Assembly: GCA_016235445.1 (NCBI GenBank)
Contig: JACRLB010000002.1
Span: 124,001 to 188,000, forward strand
Source of the DNA: Chloroflexota bacterium
GTDB lineage: Bacteria > Chloroflexota > Anaerolineae > Anaerolineales > Villigracilaceae
Reading direction: 5' to 3'
Length of the DNA: 64,000 nucleotides
Shown one piece after another: positions 34,841 through 42,863 of the stretch (position 1 is the first letter of the stretch; each line of letters opens with the position of its first letter). Both the position numbers and the translations under genes were made by a program. Under the pieces are notes generated by a model. It did no database searches and had not been told where the DNA came from. It worked only from the letters and a program-made list of their open reading frames with translations.

Positions 34841-34998
34841 GTGCAAGCAAAGGTTGTCAGGGGAGGTTGATTGTTCGCTGGGCTGTGAAAACCCCTCACC
34901 CTGCCCTCTCCCTCAGGGAGAGGGGGGAGTCGACACGGCGAAAAGTCTTCATACTTGGGGTGAGGGAAAAGGGGAAGGCTGACAACCTTTGCTTGCAC
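34841..34998. mobile_element. MITE-like inverted-repeat element flanked by AGAGCGCCAGCGT direct repeats
   Basis: Terminal arms GTGCAAGCAAAGGTTGTCAG and its near-complement at 34979-34998. The 13-base direct repeat AGAGCGCCAGCGT occurs at 34830-34842 and 35001-35013. A C-rich CCCTCACC...GGTGAGGG repeat (34892-34975) lies inside. It has no coding potential. Confidence 0.65.
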
Positions 34999-35049
34999 AC
35001 AGAGCGCCAGCGTTAAACTACAGGCGCAACCATAGTGTGAAATAGAGAC

Positions 35050-35298
35050 ATGGGCGAACGGGAATTCCTAATTTATCTTGATCCCAAAACACGGTTGTGT
35101 CGTTATCGCCATTATCATGTATGGCAGGGAACACAAATTGTGGAATTCCGCATTCAGCTTGAAATTATGGTTGCGGGTGTTTGGTGCCCAGTTGTTCGTT
35201 ATGATACAGCGCATGGAAAACCTCACCGTGATATTTTGCATCCAAACGGCAAACAAACCAAAGAATGGCTTGATGGGTTTTCAAATGCCGATGCCTGA
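35050..35298 (+). CDS. Small hypothetical protein, first gene of an unassigned pair
   Basis: An 82-aa protein rich in aromatic and basic residues (CRYRHYHVWQGTQIVEFRIQLEIMV, RYDTAHGKPHRD). I do not recognise a named family with a function. The compact beta-strand pattern and the HRDILHPNG end suggest a conserved small fold. It is followed 70 bp later by another small gene on the same strand, an arrangement typical of toxin-antitoxin modules, but neither gene carries a known toxin motif. Confidence 0.6.
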   Translation: MGEREFLIYLDPKTRLCRYRHYHVWQGTQIVEFRIQLEIMVAGVWCPVVRYDTAHGKPHRDILHPNGKQTKEWLDGFSNADA

Positions 35299-35368
35299 CA
35301 TTCGGCCAAAAAGATATTATAGAAAATTGGGCTTCCTATCGAGACCGTTTTTTAAAGGAGATGAGTTT

Positions 35369-35662
35369 ATGAATGACATCTACCGCATAAAACATAATGA
35401 TTTATTCATAGAGTTTACGCGCTACATTACCAATCACCCAAAATTCAGCGAGCAAATTCCCGAAGGTGCGGAAGTACTTCTTTTGGATTGTCGCGATGCA
35501 GGCTATACACGCTTTATGCTTAAATCTGTTCCAAAGGGAAATAAAAACACCATACTAATTGACGTGGGTGAGCTTGCGCCAATTCGATCACGCCTGAAAA
35601 AGCCAAAGATCATTTCACGTGACGCCGCAAAAAAATCTTACCTGCAAAAATCGCATAATTAA
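35369..35662 (+). CDS. Small hypothetical protein, second gene of an unassigned pair
   Basis: A 97-aa protein with AAAGGAGATGAGTTT as a strong ribosome-binding site. Sequence such as FIEFTRYITNHPKFSEQIPEGAEVLLLDCRD and a Lys-rich C-terminus give no recognised domain. The base composition is more A+T-rich than that of neighbours, hinting at acquisition. It may function with the 82-aa protein upstream; a terminator follows directly. Confidence 0.62.
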   Translation: MNDIYRIKHNDLFIEFTRYITNHPKFSEQIPEGAEVLLLDCRDAGYTRFMLKSVPKGNKNTILIDVGELAPIRSRLKKPKIISRDAAKKSYLQKSHN

Positions 35663-35663
35663 A

Positions 35664-35703
35664 AGAAAGCCTCCGAGTAAAAATTTCGGGGGCTTTCTTT
35701 CTT
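35664..35703 (+). terminator. Terminator of the small gene pair
   Basis: GAAAGCCTCCGA faces TCGGGGGCTTTC with one T-G pair, then TTTCTT. Confidence 0.75.
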
Positions 35704-35812
35704 CTTGATATCTCGTGCCCGAACAACTTTAAATTCACGGAAAAAGCGGCGAAATTCAGCCGCTCCTCCCCTGCATCTTCCTGTTGTTCGGGTACTCGTT
35801 ACTTCCCCATCC

Positions 35813-36796
35813 TCATTCTTCTTCCTCTTCCTTTTTCACCCCAAAGACCGCATCGATTCTTTCCATGATCTCCGCCGTGACCTTGTCGGCCACATCCGCG
35901 GCTTTCATATTTTCATGCACCTGTTCCACGCGGCTCGCGCCCGTGATGACCGTGCTCACGAAGGGATTCTTCAAACACCAGGCCAGCGCAAGTTGTGAAA
36001 GCGTACAGCCGAGTTCTTTTACAATCGGCTCCAGCCCATTGACCTTTGCCAGCTTGCCTTCATCGGTCAGCTTGTCTCTCAACCATTCATAACCCTTCAA
36101 CGCGCCGCGGCTGTCTTTGGGAATGCCCCCTTGATATTTGCCCGAAAGCAAACCCGAAGCCAGCGGACTCCACGTAGTTGTGCCGTAGCCATATTCTTTA
36201 TAGAAGCGAACGTAATCACCTTCCATGCGTTTGCGCTCGAACATATTGTATTGCGGCTGTTCCACCACTGGCTTGTGCAAGTGATGCCGCTCCGCAATTT
36301 GAATCGCCTCGATGATTTCCGAAGCCGCCCACTCGGATGTGCCCCAATACAAAGCCTTGCCCCATTCGATGAGATTGTGCATGGCCCACACCGTCTCTTC
36401 GATGGGAGTTGTTGGGTCGGGGCGGTGACAGTAGACCAGGTCCACATAATCGAGTTGCAGGCGTTCGAGCGAACCATTCATGCCTTCGATGAGACGTTTA
36501 CGATTAAGCGTGTTCTTCTCGTTGATGCCGTTGTTCAGTCCCCAATAAAATTTTGTGGAAACGAGATAACTTCCCCTGCGCCACTTTAACTTCTTGAGCG
36601 CATCGCCCATCACCTGCTCCGACTTGCCCCCCGCGTACACTTCGGCGTTATCGAAAAAATTCACGCCCGCATCATACGCCGCGGCCATCATGTTCTGCGC
36701 CAGGCTCACATCCGCCTGGTTATGAAACGTAACCCACGAACCGAAAGATAACTCGCTTACTTGAATGCCCGTCTTGCCAAGATAACGATATTTCAT
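35813..36796 (-). CDS. Aldo/keto reductase (Kv-beta-like, AKR6 type)
   Basis: A 327-aa NADPH-dependent oxidoreductase of the TIM-barrel AKR superfamily. It opens [21 protein letters not shown]. The catalytic tetrad is visible as Asp and Tyr in [14 protein letters not shown] (about 48-61), Lys in VSTKFYWG near 80, and His in [10 protein letters not shown] near 125. The close match to voltage-gated channel beta-subunit proteins is typical of a bacterial subgroup acting on aldehydes. A Glu-rich tail (KKEEEEE) ends it. No specific substrate can be assigned. Confidence 0.9.
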   Translation of the reverse strand: MKYRYLGKTGIQVSELSFGSWVTFHNQADVSLAQNMMAAAYDAGVNFFDNAEVYAGGKSEQVMGDALKKLKWRRGSYLVSTKFYWGLNNGINEKNTLNRKRLIEGMNGSLERLQLDYVDLVYCHRPDPTTPIEETVWAMHNLIEWGKALYWGTSEWAASEIIEAIQIAERHHLHKPVVEQPQYNMFERKRMEGDYVRFYKEYGYGTTTWSPLASGLLSGKYQGGIPKDSRGALKGYEWLRDKLTDEGKLAKVNGLEPIVKELGCTLSQLALAWCLKNPFVSTVITGASRVEQVHENMKAADVADKVTAEIMERIDAVFGVKKEEEEE

Positions 36797-36816
36797 TGTG
36801 CCTCCAAAATTTTTTA

Positions 36817-36842
36817 GTACAGCAAGATAAATCTTGCTGTAC
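36817..36842. repeat. Palindrome GTACAGCAAGAT-AA-ATCTTGCTGTAC
   Basis: Twelve-base perfect arms; sits in the divergent gap between the aldo/keto reductase and LysM genes, so it could be an operator. Confidence 0.65.
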
Positions 36843-36866
36843 GCTCATCACAATTATAATCACCCC

Positions 36867-37781
36867 ATGCAAAAAAAACTGCTTCTCTCGATCTTGCTCA
36901 TCTCTGCATGTGCCTCCCCGAACCCACAACCCAATGACGTTTCGCTTCAACCCTACCTTACCAGCGCGCCCGCATCAACATCCACGCCAAACGTGATCGT
37001 CATCGTCGAAACGCCTTTGCCAACCGCAACGCCGTTTATTTACACAGTCACAGCAGGCGATACCCTCAGCGAGATTGCCGAGAAATTCAAAATTTCAATG
37101 GATGAGTTAAGAGCGGCGAATCCTGACGTCAACCCGAACAGCATGTCCATCGGGACGACTCTCCTCATCCCAGACCCATCCTCCGCGACGACAAACGCCT
37201 CGACCCCCACGCCCGTGCCTGCTCCCATCACCCAAACCGTTTGCCACCCCTCAGCAGACAATGGCTTGTGGTGTTTCGCGTTGATTCAAAACAACTCCCC
37301 CGCCCCGCTGGAAAACATCTCTGCGCAAATAACATTGCTGGATGAAAACAATAATGTACTCACAAGCCAGACCGCCTTCACGCCATTGGACATTATCCCG
37401 TCAAACTCATCCCTGCCTGTGTATGTGTTCTTTCCAGACACACCCGCAAACGTGAATGTGCAAGCCCAATTATTGAGCGCGCTCCAATCCGACAGCTCGC
37501 GCTACCTGCCTGCGACCTTGAACAACACCGTCGCTCAAATTGATTGGGAGGGCAAATCTGCCCAGCTCAGCGGACAGATATTCCTGCCCGCAGAATCACA
37601 AGCCGCATCCCGTGTTTGGGTTGCGGCGGTGGCGTATGACAGGAACGGCCAGGTGGTTGGGATGAGACGCTGGGAGGGCGGAGCGATCCAGCCGGGGGGG
37701 AGTATCTCTTTCAGTTTTTTAGTGGCAAGCCTCGGGTCGGCAATCGAGGCGGTGGATTTTGTCGTGCAGGCGAATCCGTAG
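36867..37781 (+). CDS. LysM-domain lipoprotein
   Basis: A 304-aa exported protein. The signal MQKKLLLSILLISACAS contains a lipobox. After a Ser/Thr/Pro linker, a LysM domain at about 50-95 (YTVTAGDTLSEIAEKFKISMDELRAANPDVNP, LLIP) binds peptidoglycan-type GlcNAc polymers. The C-terminal ~190 residues resemble a beta-sandwich with repeated hydrophobic strands (FxLYD-like) and are not firmly assigned. ATG 36867 starts the signal peptide. Confidence 0.82.
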   Translation: MQKKLLLSILLISACASPNPQPNDVSLQPYLTSAPASTSTPNVIVIVETPLPTATPFIYTVTAGDTLSEIAEKFKISMDELRAANPDVNPNSMSIGTTLLIPDPSSATTNASTPTPVPAPITQTVCHPSADNGLWCFALIQNNSPAPLENISAQITLLDENNNVLTSQTAFTPLDIIPSNSSLPVYVFFPDTPANVNVQAQLLSALQSDSSRYLPATLNNTVAQIDWEGKSAQLSGQIFLPAESQAASRVWVAAVAYDRNGQVVGMRRWEGGAIQPGGSISFSFLVASLGSAIEAVDFVVQANP

Positions 37782-37786
37782 CGGGT

Positions 37787-38065
37787 TTAAAGTTTATCGT
37801 CTGAACTTCCCTTGCGGCGCACGACAACTCCCAAAACGAATACGCCGATGATCAACAAAAAGGTCAGGCAAAAACATAGCAGGGAAATGGTGAGGCTGAG
37901 CGGCGGGCCGCCCGGAGTGGTCTGATCCATTGAGGGTATTGGCGTGGAAGTGGAAAGCACGCTTGAAGGGCTGGCATAAGATAATGGCGGCGCTGTAAAT
38001 GCCAGGGCAGAAATAACGCCAATTAAAAGCAGAATGGGGAGAAAAAATTTTACACGATTCGACAT
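37787..38065 (-). CDS. Small exported membrane protein
   Basis: A 92-aa protein with an N-terminal hydrophobic segment (about 8-28), a Ser/Thr/Pro linker and a second hydrophobic segment near the end (LLCFCLTFLLIIGVFVLGVVV) followed by basic residues. The layout resembles the 82-aa product of 60946-61194. No family is recognised. It is convergent with the LysM gene. Confidence 0.6.
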   Translation of the reverse strand: MSNRVKFFLPILLLIGVISALAFTAPPLSYASPSSVLSTSTPIPSMDQTTPGGPPLSLTISLLCFCLTFLLIIGVFVLGVVVRRKGSSDDKL

Positions 38066-38123
38066 GAGGTTCCTTATCATCCCGCCAACTATATCATCAA
38101 TCAATATGTCGGCAGCATGTGAT

Positions 38124-38151
38124 GTAGAACAAGTCTATAGACTTGTTCTAC
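38124..38151. repeat. Perfect palindrome GTAGAACAAGTCTATAGACTTGTTCTAC
   Basis: A 28-bp palindrome identical to its complement; member of the dispersed GTA-type family. The surrounding 38066-38377 has no gene. Confidence 0.7.
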
Positions 38152-38274
38152 GCGCGCTTCGACAACCATCACTTACAAATAGGACAAAGTCAGGATGTTT
38201 TGATGACATCCATCTACCCATAAAACTCAGGGGGATTTAATCTCATCATGTAAAATGGATATTGTTTGTAATAT

Positions 38275-38302
38275 TTGACACTTAGTTTGCAGGCACTAAA
38301 GT
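38275..38302 (+). promoter_or_regulatory. Putative promoter of the Ccm cluster
   Basis: TTGACA at 38275-38280 and TAAAGT at 38297-38302, 16 bp apart, about 75 bp before ccmE. The leader contains a GGCTTCGAGCC hairpin. Confidence 0.35.
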
Positions 38303-38377
38303 TTTTTACGATAGACGAGGCTTCGAGCCAAACAGGAAACGCAGGCTCTCGTAGAGAAATTCTTTTTGGAGGAAGAC

Positions 38378-38860
38378 ATGAAGATCAATAAATTTTTTAT
38401 TGGGGGAGCATTCATCCTGGCCGCGGTGGTCTATTTGATTGCCTCATCAACCCAGGCCAGCGCCGAATATTTTATGACCGTGGATGAACTTAAGGCAGAT
38501 GGCGCGGCGGCTGTTAGCAAAAGCCTGCGCCTTTCCGGCGCAGTCATCGGCGACACGATTCAATATGACGCGGAAACGCTGACGCTTACATTTGAAGTGG
38601 CGCACGTCTCCGGTGACAATGCTGAGATCGAAGCCCAGGGTGGTCTGGCTGAAGTGCTTTACCAGGCAGTGAATGACCCCACCCGCCAAAAGGTGTCTGT
38701 CGTTTACGTTGGCCCCAAGCCAGACCTTCTGCGCGGCGAGGCGCAAGCCATTATGACGGGTAAACTCGGCCAGGACGGCGTCTTTTACGCCGATGAACTT
38801 TTGTTGAAATGTCCCACCCGCTACGAAGAAGCGGTTCCGGAACAAGCCGCAACCAATTGA
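38378..38860 (+). CDS. ccmE: Cytochrome c maturation heme chaperone CcmE, Cys-type
   Basis: A 160-aa membrane-anchored chaperone that carries heme to apocytochromes. There is one N-terminal membrane helix (5-22) and an OB-fold domain. The usual heme-binding His is replaced: the motif reads LLLKCPTRYEE, with Cys145 and Tyr149 in a CxxxY arrangement as in the variant CcmE of some archaea and Desulfovibrio. It is the first gene of the ccm cluster. GGAGGAAGAC precedes ATG 38378. Confidence 0.9.
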   Translation: MKINKFFIGGAFILAAVVYLIASSTQASAEYFMTVDELKADGAAAVSKSLRLSGAVIGDTIQYDAETLTLTFEVAHVSGDNAEIEAQGGLAEVLYQAVNDPTRQKVSVVYVGPKPDLLRGEAQAIMTGKLGQDGVFYADELLLKCPTRYEEAVPEQAATN

Positions 38861-38900
38861 AAAACAGCCTGATGGGTGATTGCCTGTCAGGTTTTATTTC

Positions 38901-38938
38901 CCCTCACCCCCTGCCCCTCTCCCAAAAGGAGAGGGGAG
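38901..38938. repeat. C-rich hairpin repeat before ccmF
   Basis: CCCCTCTCC/GGAGAGGGG hairpin with CCCTCACC end; overlaps the ribosome-loading region of ccmF. Confidence 0.65.
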
Positions 38939-38954
38939 AACCAAGGAAATCCCT

Positions 38955-41021
38955 ATGTTTGCTGAATTTGGATATGGCGTTTTATTGGTAAGTTTGATCG
39001 TCGCAATCTATAGCGGCCTTGCGGCAGTGTATGGCGCAATGAACAAATCCGCCGCGCTGGTGGAAAGCGCACGGCGCGCCATGCTGCTCACCTTCCCCCT
39101 CATCTCGGTTGCGGCGGCGGCGCTGATCTACCTGCTGATAAACGATCACTATGAAGTAGCCTTCGTTTACGAAGTGACCAGCCGCAGTATGCCCACCTAC
39201 CTCAAGGTCACTGCCTGGTGGGGCGGGCAGGCGGGTTCGCTCGTATTTTGGTCATGGCTCTTGGCGGTCTTTACCTCCGCCGTCACCTTGAGAAAATGGG
39301 ATCGCGATATCGAGTTCCTGCCGTGGGTGATTTTAGTCTCCGCCATCACACTCACCTTCTTCCTCGGCATGACGGTCTTTTTCGAAAATCCATTTACACG
39401 CTTCTGGCTTGTGAACGGGAACGTGGAGCCGAGCATGTTCGCCCCCGCCAATGCGACTGTGTTCACTCCTCAGGATGGGCAGGGATTAAATCCGCTCCTT
39501 CGCCACCCGGGCATGGTCATCCACCCACCCATGCTTTATCTTGGCTTCGTCTCCTACGTAATCCCCTACGCCTTCGCCATGGCCGCGCTCATCACCGGTC
39601 GCACCGATGACCGCTGGATTCGCATCACCCGCCGCTGGTCTTTGTGGGCCTGGTTGTTCCTGTCCTTTGGCCTCGTGCTCGGCGGACGCTGGGCCTATGA
39701 CGTTTTAGGCTGGGGCGGCTACTGGGGCTGGGACCCTGTCGAGATCGCGGCTTTCATGCCCTGGCTGACAGGCACCGCCTTTTTACATTCGGTGATGATT
39801 CAGGAAAAGCGCGGCCTGCTCAAGCAGTGGAACATGATCCTCATCATCCTCACCTATGCGCTGGTGATCTTCGGGACATTCCTGACTCGTTCGGGCGTGC
39901 TATCCTCCGTCCACGCCTTTGCGAACAGCCCAATCGGCCCCTTCTTCATGGGCTTCGTTTCGCTGACCTTCATCGTCTCTGTGGCATTGGTCATCTGGCG
40001 CTGGCCGCAGTTACAGGCCGAGACCGAGATGAAATCCATGCTCTCGCGCGAGGCGCTCTTCCTGCTCAACAACCTGCTCTTCATGAGCATTCTGGTGGTC
40101 TGTTTCTGGGGCGTGATCTTCCCGCTCATCTCCGAGTTGTTCACCGGCCAAAAAGTGACGGTTGGCCCGCCGTTCTATGAACGCGCCACCTCCCCGCTCT
40201 TCGCGGCTCTTCTCTTCCTGATGGCGGTTGCCCCGCTCTCAGCCTGGGGACACTCCACCGTGCAGACTCTCGGCAAGGCGATCTGGAAATCTGCCATTGC
40301 CGCGCTTGCTGTAACCGTGGCGCTCTTCTTCACCTACACCCAAAACATCGGCGCGTTGATCGGTTTCTTCCTGATCGTGCTGATCGTGTTGGTCACTTTC
40401 CATGAATTCTGGCGTGGCGCACGCGCGCGGCAGAAAACACAGGGCGAGAATTTCTTCACCGCCCTCGCACGTTTGATGGGACGCAACCGCCGCCGCTACG
40501 GTGGCTACATCATCCACATCAGCATGGCGTTGATGGCCATCGGCATTCTCGGCATCGAAATTTTTCAAAAACAAACTCAGGGGACGCTGGCCGCAGGCGA
40601 AAAATTGGAAATTGCAGGCTACACCGTCGAGTATCGCGAACTCGCCTCATGGGATAACCAGGGCGAAGGTGTGAACTACACCCGCGCCGTCGTGAATGTG
40701 TACGAGGATGGAATTTACCTCGGCCAACTCACCCCGCGCATTGACTATTACTATGACTCCCAGCAAAACATGACCATCCCCGGTAATCGCTCCACCTTGA
40801 GGGACGATCTCTACATCCTGCTTGTGGATTGGCAGCCCGTCTCATCCATTGGCGCGACTTTTAAAATTTACGTCAACCCGCTGGTCAACTGGCTGTGGAT
40901 CGGCAGTCTGCTCTTCCTCGTGGGGGTGATCTTCGCCGCCTGGCCCGACAACGACCCGTCTGAGGAACATGCGCGCCGCAATATAACCCGCGACAATCGC
41001 CAGCCCAGCGCGGCGGATTGA
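38955..41021 (+). CDS. ccmF: Cytochrome c-type biogenesis protein CcmF
   Basis: A 688-aa multi-pass membrane protein of the heme-handling family, the core of the System I heme lyase that attaches heme to CxxCH motifs. The tryptophan-rich WWD motif WGGYWGWDPVE lies near 253-263. Conserved His-bearing segments include LRHPGMVIHPPMLYLGF before it and RSGVLSSVHAFA after it. The C-terminal periplasmic domain is present. ATG 38955 is chosen because the 25 upstream residues are encoded by the C-rich repeat. Confidence 0.93.
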   Translation: MFAEFGYGVLLVSLIVAIYSGLAAVYGAMNKSAALVESARRAMLLTFPLISVAAAALIYLLINDHYEVAFVYEVTSRSMPTYLKVTAWWGGQAGSLVFWSWLLAVFTSAVTLRKWDRDIEFLPWVILVSAITLTFFLGMTVFFENPFTRFWLVNGNVEPSMFAPANATVFTPQDGQGLNPLLRHPGMVIHPPMLYLGFVSYVIPYAFAMAALITGRTDDRWIRITRRWSLWAWLFLSFGLVLGGRWAYDVLGWGGYWGWDPVEIAAFMPWLTGTAFLHSVMIQEKRGLLKQWNMILIILTYALVIFGTFLTRSGVLSSVHAFANSPIGPFFMGFVSLTFIVSVALVIWRWPQLQAETEMKSMLSREALFLLNNLLFMSILVVCFWGVIFPLISELFTGQKVTVGPPFYERATSPLFAALLFLMAVAPLSAWGHSTVQTLGKAIWKSAIAALAVTVALFFTYTQNIGALIGFFLIVLIVLVTFHEFWRGARARQKTQGENFFTALARLMGRNRRRYGGYIIHISMALMAIGILGIEIFQKQTQGTLAAGEKLEIAGYTVEYRELASWDNQGEGVNYTRAVVNVYEDGIYLGQLTPRIDYYYDSQQNMTIPGNRSTLRDDLYILLVDWQPVSSIGATFKIYVNPLVNWLWIGSLLFLVGVIFAAWPDNDPSEEHARRNITRDNRQPSAAD

Positions 41022-41055
41022 AGTAATTTGTAATTGGTAAATGGAGAAAATTGAA

Positions 41056-41571
41056 ATGAATAAAAGAAAATTACAAATTACAAATTACGGGGTACTTGCG
41101 TTCGCACTGGCGCTTCTGCTGGCGGGCTTGTTTGCTGGCTCTGCTTTCGCTCAGGATAATACGCCAACGGACGATGAAGTGAATGTGATTGCCAAGCAGT
41201 TGTATTGCCCCGTTTGCGAGAACACGCCGCTGGATGTTTGCCCCACGGAAGCCTGCCGTCAGTGGCGGGAGTTGATCCGCAGTCAGCTTGCCGAAGGCAT
41301 GACCGAAGACCAGATCAAACAATATTTTGTGGATAACTACGGCGCGCGCGTGCTGGCCGAACCTCCGCGCACGGGGTTGAACTGGCTGGTGTACCTTCTG
41401 CCGCCTGCCATTATCCTTTTGGGAGCGTTCTTCCTCTTCCGCTCTTTCAGGGAGTGGACAAAGCCCAAAGTGGAAGCAACAGGTGTGGGCGGGGAGAGAG
41501 GCGAAACGTCATCCCTGAAAAAAGATGATTATGTCGCCAGGCTCGAAGAAGAATTGAAGAAAAGAAAATAA
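41056..41571 (+). CDS. ccmH: Cytochrome c-type biogenesis protein CcmH
   Basis: A 171-aa protein that reduces apocytochrome thiols with CcmG. After a signal/anchor (10-33) comes the CcmH domain with the redox pair Cys51-Pro-Val-Cys54 (LYCPVCENTPLDVC), followed by WRELIRSQLAEGMTEDQIKQYFVDNYG and a C-terminal membrane helix (113-135). Start 41056 has GGAG 9 bases upstream; 41041 is possible. The first codons (LQITNYG) come from ATTACAA heptads. Confidence 0.9.
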   Translation: MNKRKLQITNYGVLAFALALLLAGLFAGSAFAQDNTPTDDEVNVIAKQLYCPVCENTPLDVCPTEACRQWRELIRSQLAEGMTEDQIKQYFVDNYGARVLAEPPRTGLNWLVYLLPPAIILLGAFFLFRSFREWTKPKVEATGVGGERGETSSLKKDDYVARLEEELKKRK

Positions 41572-41577
41572 AAATCT

Positions 41578-41653
41578 CCCTCATCCCCAACCCTTCCCCC
41601 GAAAGGGGAAGGGAGTTCTCCTCTCCCTTCGGGAGAGGAGTTAGAGGTGAGGG
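41578..41653. repeat. C-rich double-hairpin repeat
   Basis: Close copy of 17059-17130, between ccmH and the ccmG-like gene. Confidence 0.7.
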
Positions 41654-41668
41654 CAAGTGGAGAATGCC

Positions 41669-42235
41669 ATGATTGAAACAACCCCGCAAAAACGCGGCGT
41701 GCCGCTCTGGGTGCAAATTGTTATTTGGGTTTTTCTGGTGGGTTTGCTGGCGCTGGTGGGCGTGATCCTCGGCAAACGCCAGCAGGGGACGGTACAGCCC
41801 GGCGATGCGATCCCCGATTTTACACTGCCGCTTTTCAGCGGATATGAATACGAAGGCAAAAGCGAAGTGAAGCTTTCGGATTTTGAAGGCAAGCTCGTGG
41901 TGCTGAATTTTTGGGCATCGTGGTGCAAGCCCTGCGAACAGGAAGCCGCCGAACTCGAAGAAGCCTGGAAGTTCTACGAACCCGGCGGCGAGGTGATTTT
42001 CCTCGGCGTAGATTACGTGGACACAGAACCCGAAGCGCGCGCGTACCTGAAAAAATTCGGCATTACCTTTTTCAACGGACCCGATATGGGCACAAAGATT
42101 TCACAATTGTTCCGCATTCGCGGCGTGCCTGAAACTTATTTTATAGACCAAAACGGCGCGCTGTATTATGTGAAGATCGGGCCGTTCCTTTCGGTGGATG
42201 AAATAAAATCGATCATTGATCAGAAACTTCAATAA
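41669..42235 (+). CDS. ccmG: Thiol:disulfide interchange protein, CcmG/ResA-like
   Basis: A 188-aa membrane-anchored thioredoxin-fold protein. There is one N-terminal helix (12-34), then the TlpA/ResA fold with the redox motif WCKPC (Cys86, Cys89) and a cis-Pro segment GVPETYFID. It would keep cytochrome CxxCH thiols reduced together with CcmH. GGAG lies 6 bases before ATG 41669; an in-frame GTG 12 bases earlier is less likely. Confidence 0.9.
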   Translation: MIETTPQKRGVPLWVQIVIWVFLVGLLALVGVILGKRQQGTVQPGDAIPDFTLPLFSGYEYEGKSEVKLSDFEGKLVVLNFWASWCKPCEQEAAELEEAWKFYEPGGEVIFLGVDYVDTEPEARAYLKKFGITFFNGPDMGTKISQLFRIRGVPETYFIDQNGALYYVKIGPFLSVDEIKSIIDQKLQ

Positions 42236-42244
42236 GGCGGAAAC

Positions 42245-42754
42245 ATGGATTTAGGCTCATTATTTTTGGTACTGGCTGTACTGGTGATCGTCGGCGTGTA
42301 TTTGTATGCGCCTTTCACATCCCGTGGACGATACGCGCGCGTCAGCGAAACCCATGAGGTCTCGGCGTTGAAAGCGGAACGTGACCGCGTGATCAACTCT
42401 TTGCAGGAACTCGATTTCGATTTCAAACTTGGGAAAATTCCCGCAGAGGATTATCCCGACCAGCGCGCCGCGCTCCTGCAAAAAGGCGCAGACATTCTCC
42501 GCAGTCTCGATGAACTCGCGCCAGCGCCGACCTCTGCCAACAATGCCGAAGCGCGCATCGAAAAAGCCGCCGCCGCAAAACGCGCAGACTCTTCCGAGCA
42601 GGCCGCCGAACTCAGCGACGATGATCTCGAATCGATGATCGCGGCGCGGCGCAAACAGCACAAAAGCAAATCTGCGGGTTTCTGCCCGAAGTGCGGCAAG
42701 CCTGTTTTGGTTACCGATAAATTCTGTCCATCCTGCGGGAAGGCTTTGAAGTAA
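42245..42754 (+). CDS. CcmI-like membrane protein with C-terminal zinc ribbon
   Basis: A 169-aa protein. A single membrane helix (5-22) is followed by LKAERDRVINSLQELDFDFKLGKIPAEDYPDQRAAL, the pattern seen at the N-terminus of CcmI-type proteins. An Ala/Glu-rich coiled region leads to a zinc ribbon at the end (CPKCGK...CPSCGK). The TPR domain of classical CcmI is absent. It follows ccmG by 9 bp, so a role in cytochrome maturation is likely. Confidence 0.7.
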   Translation: MDLGSLFLVLAVLVIVGVYLYAPFTSRGRYARVSETHEVSALKAERDRVINSLQELDFDFKLGKIPAEDYPDQRAALLQKGADILRSLDELAPAPTSANNAEARIEKAAAAKRADSSEQAAELSDDDLESMIAARRKQHKSKSAGFCPKCGKPVLVTDKFCPSCGKALK

Positions 42755-42756
42755 AC

Positions 42757-42846
42757 GTCATTGCGAGGGCGGTGTTTTTCCGCCCGAAGCAATCTCCAAT
42801 ACATGTGGGAGATTGCTTCGCCGCCAAAAGCGCGGCTCGCAATGAC
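42757..42846. repeat. Inverted repeat GTCATTGCGAG...CTCGCAATGAC
   Basis: Outer GTCATTGCGAG arms and inner GAAGCAATCTCC/GGAGATTGCTTC arms. Same family as 44892-45011. Confidence 0.7.
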
Positions 42847-42863
42847 AAAATACTGAGGAACTT

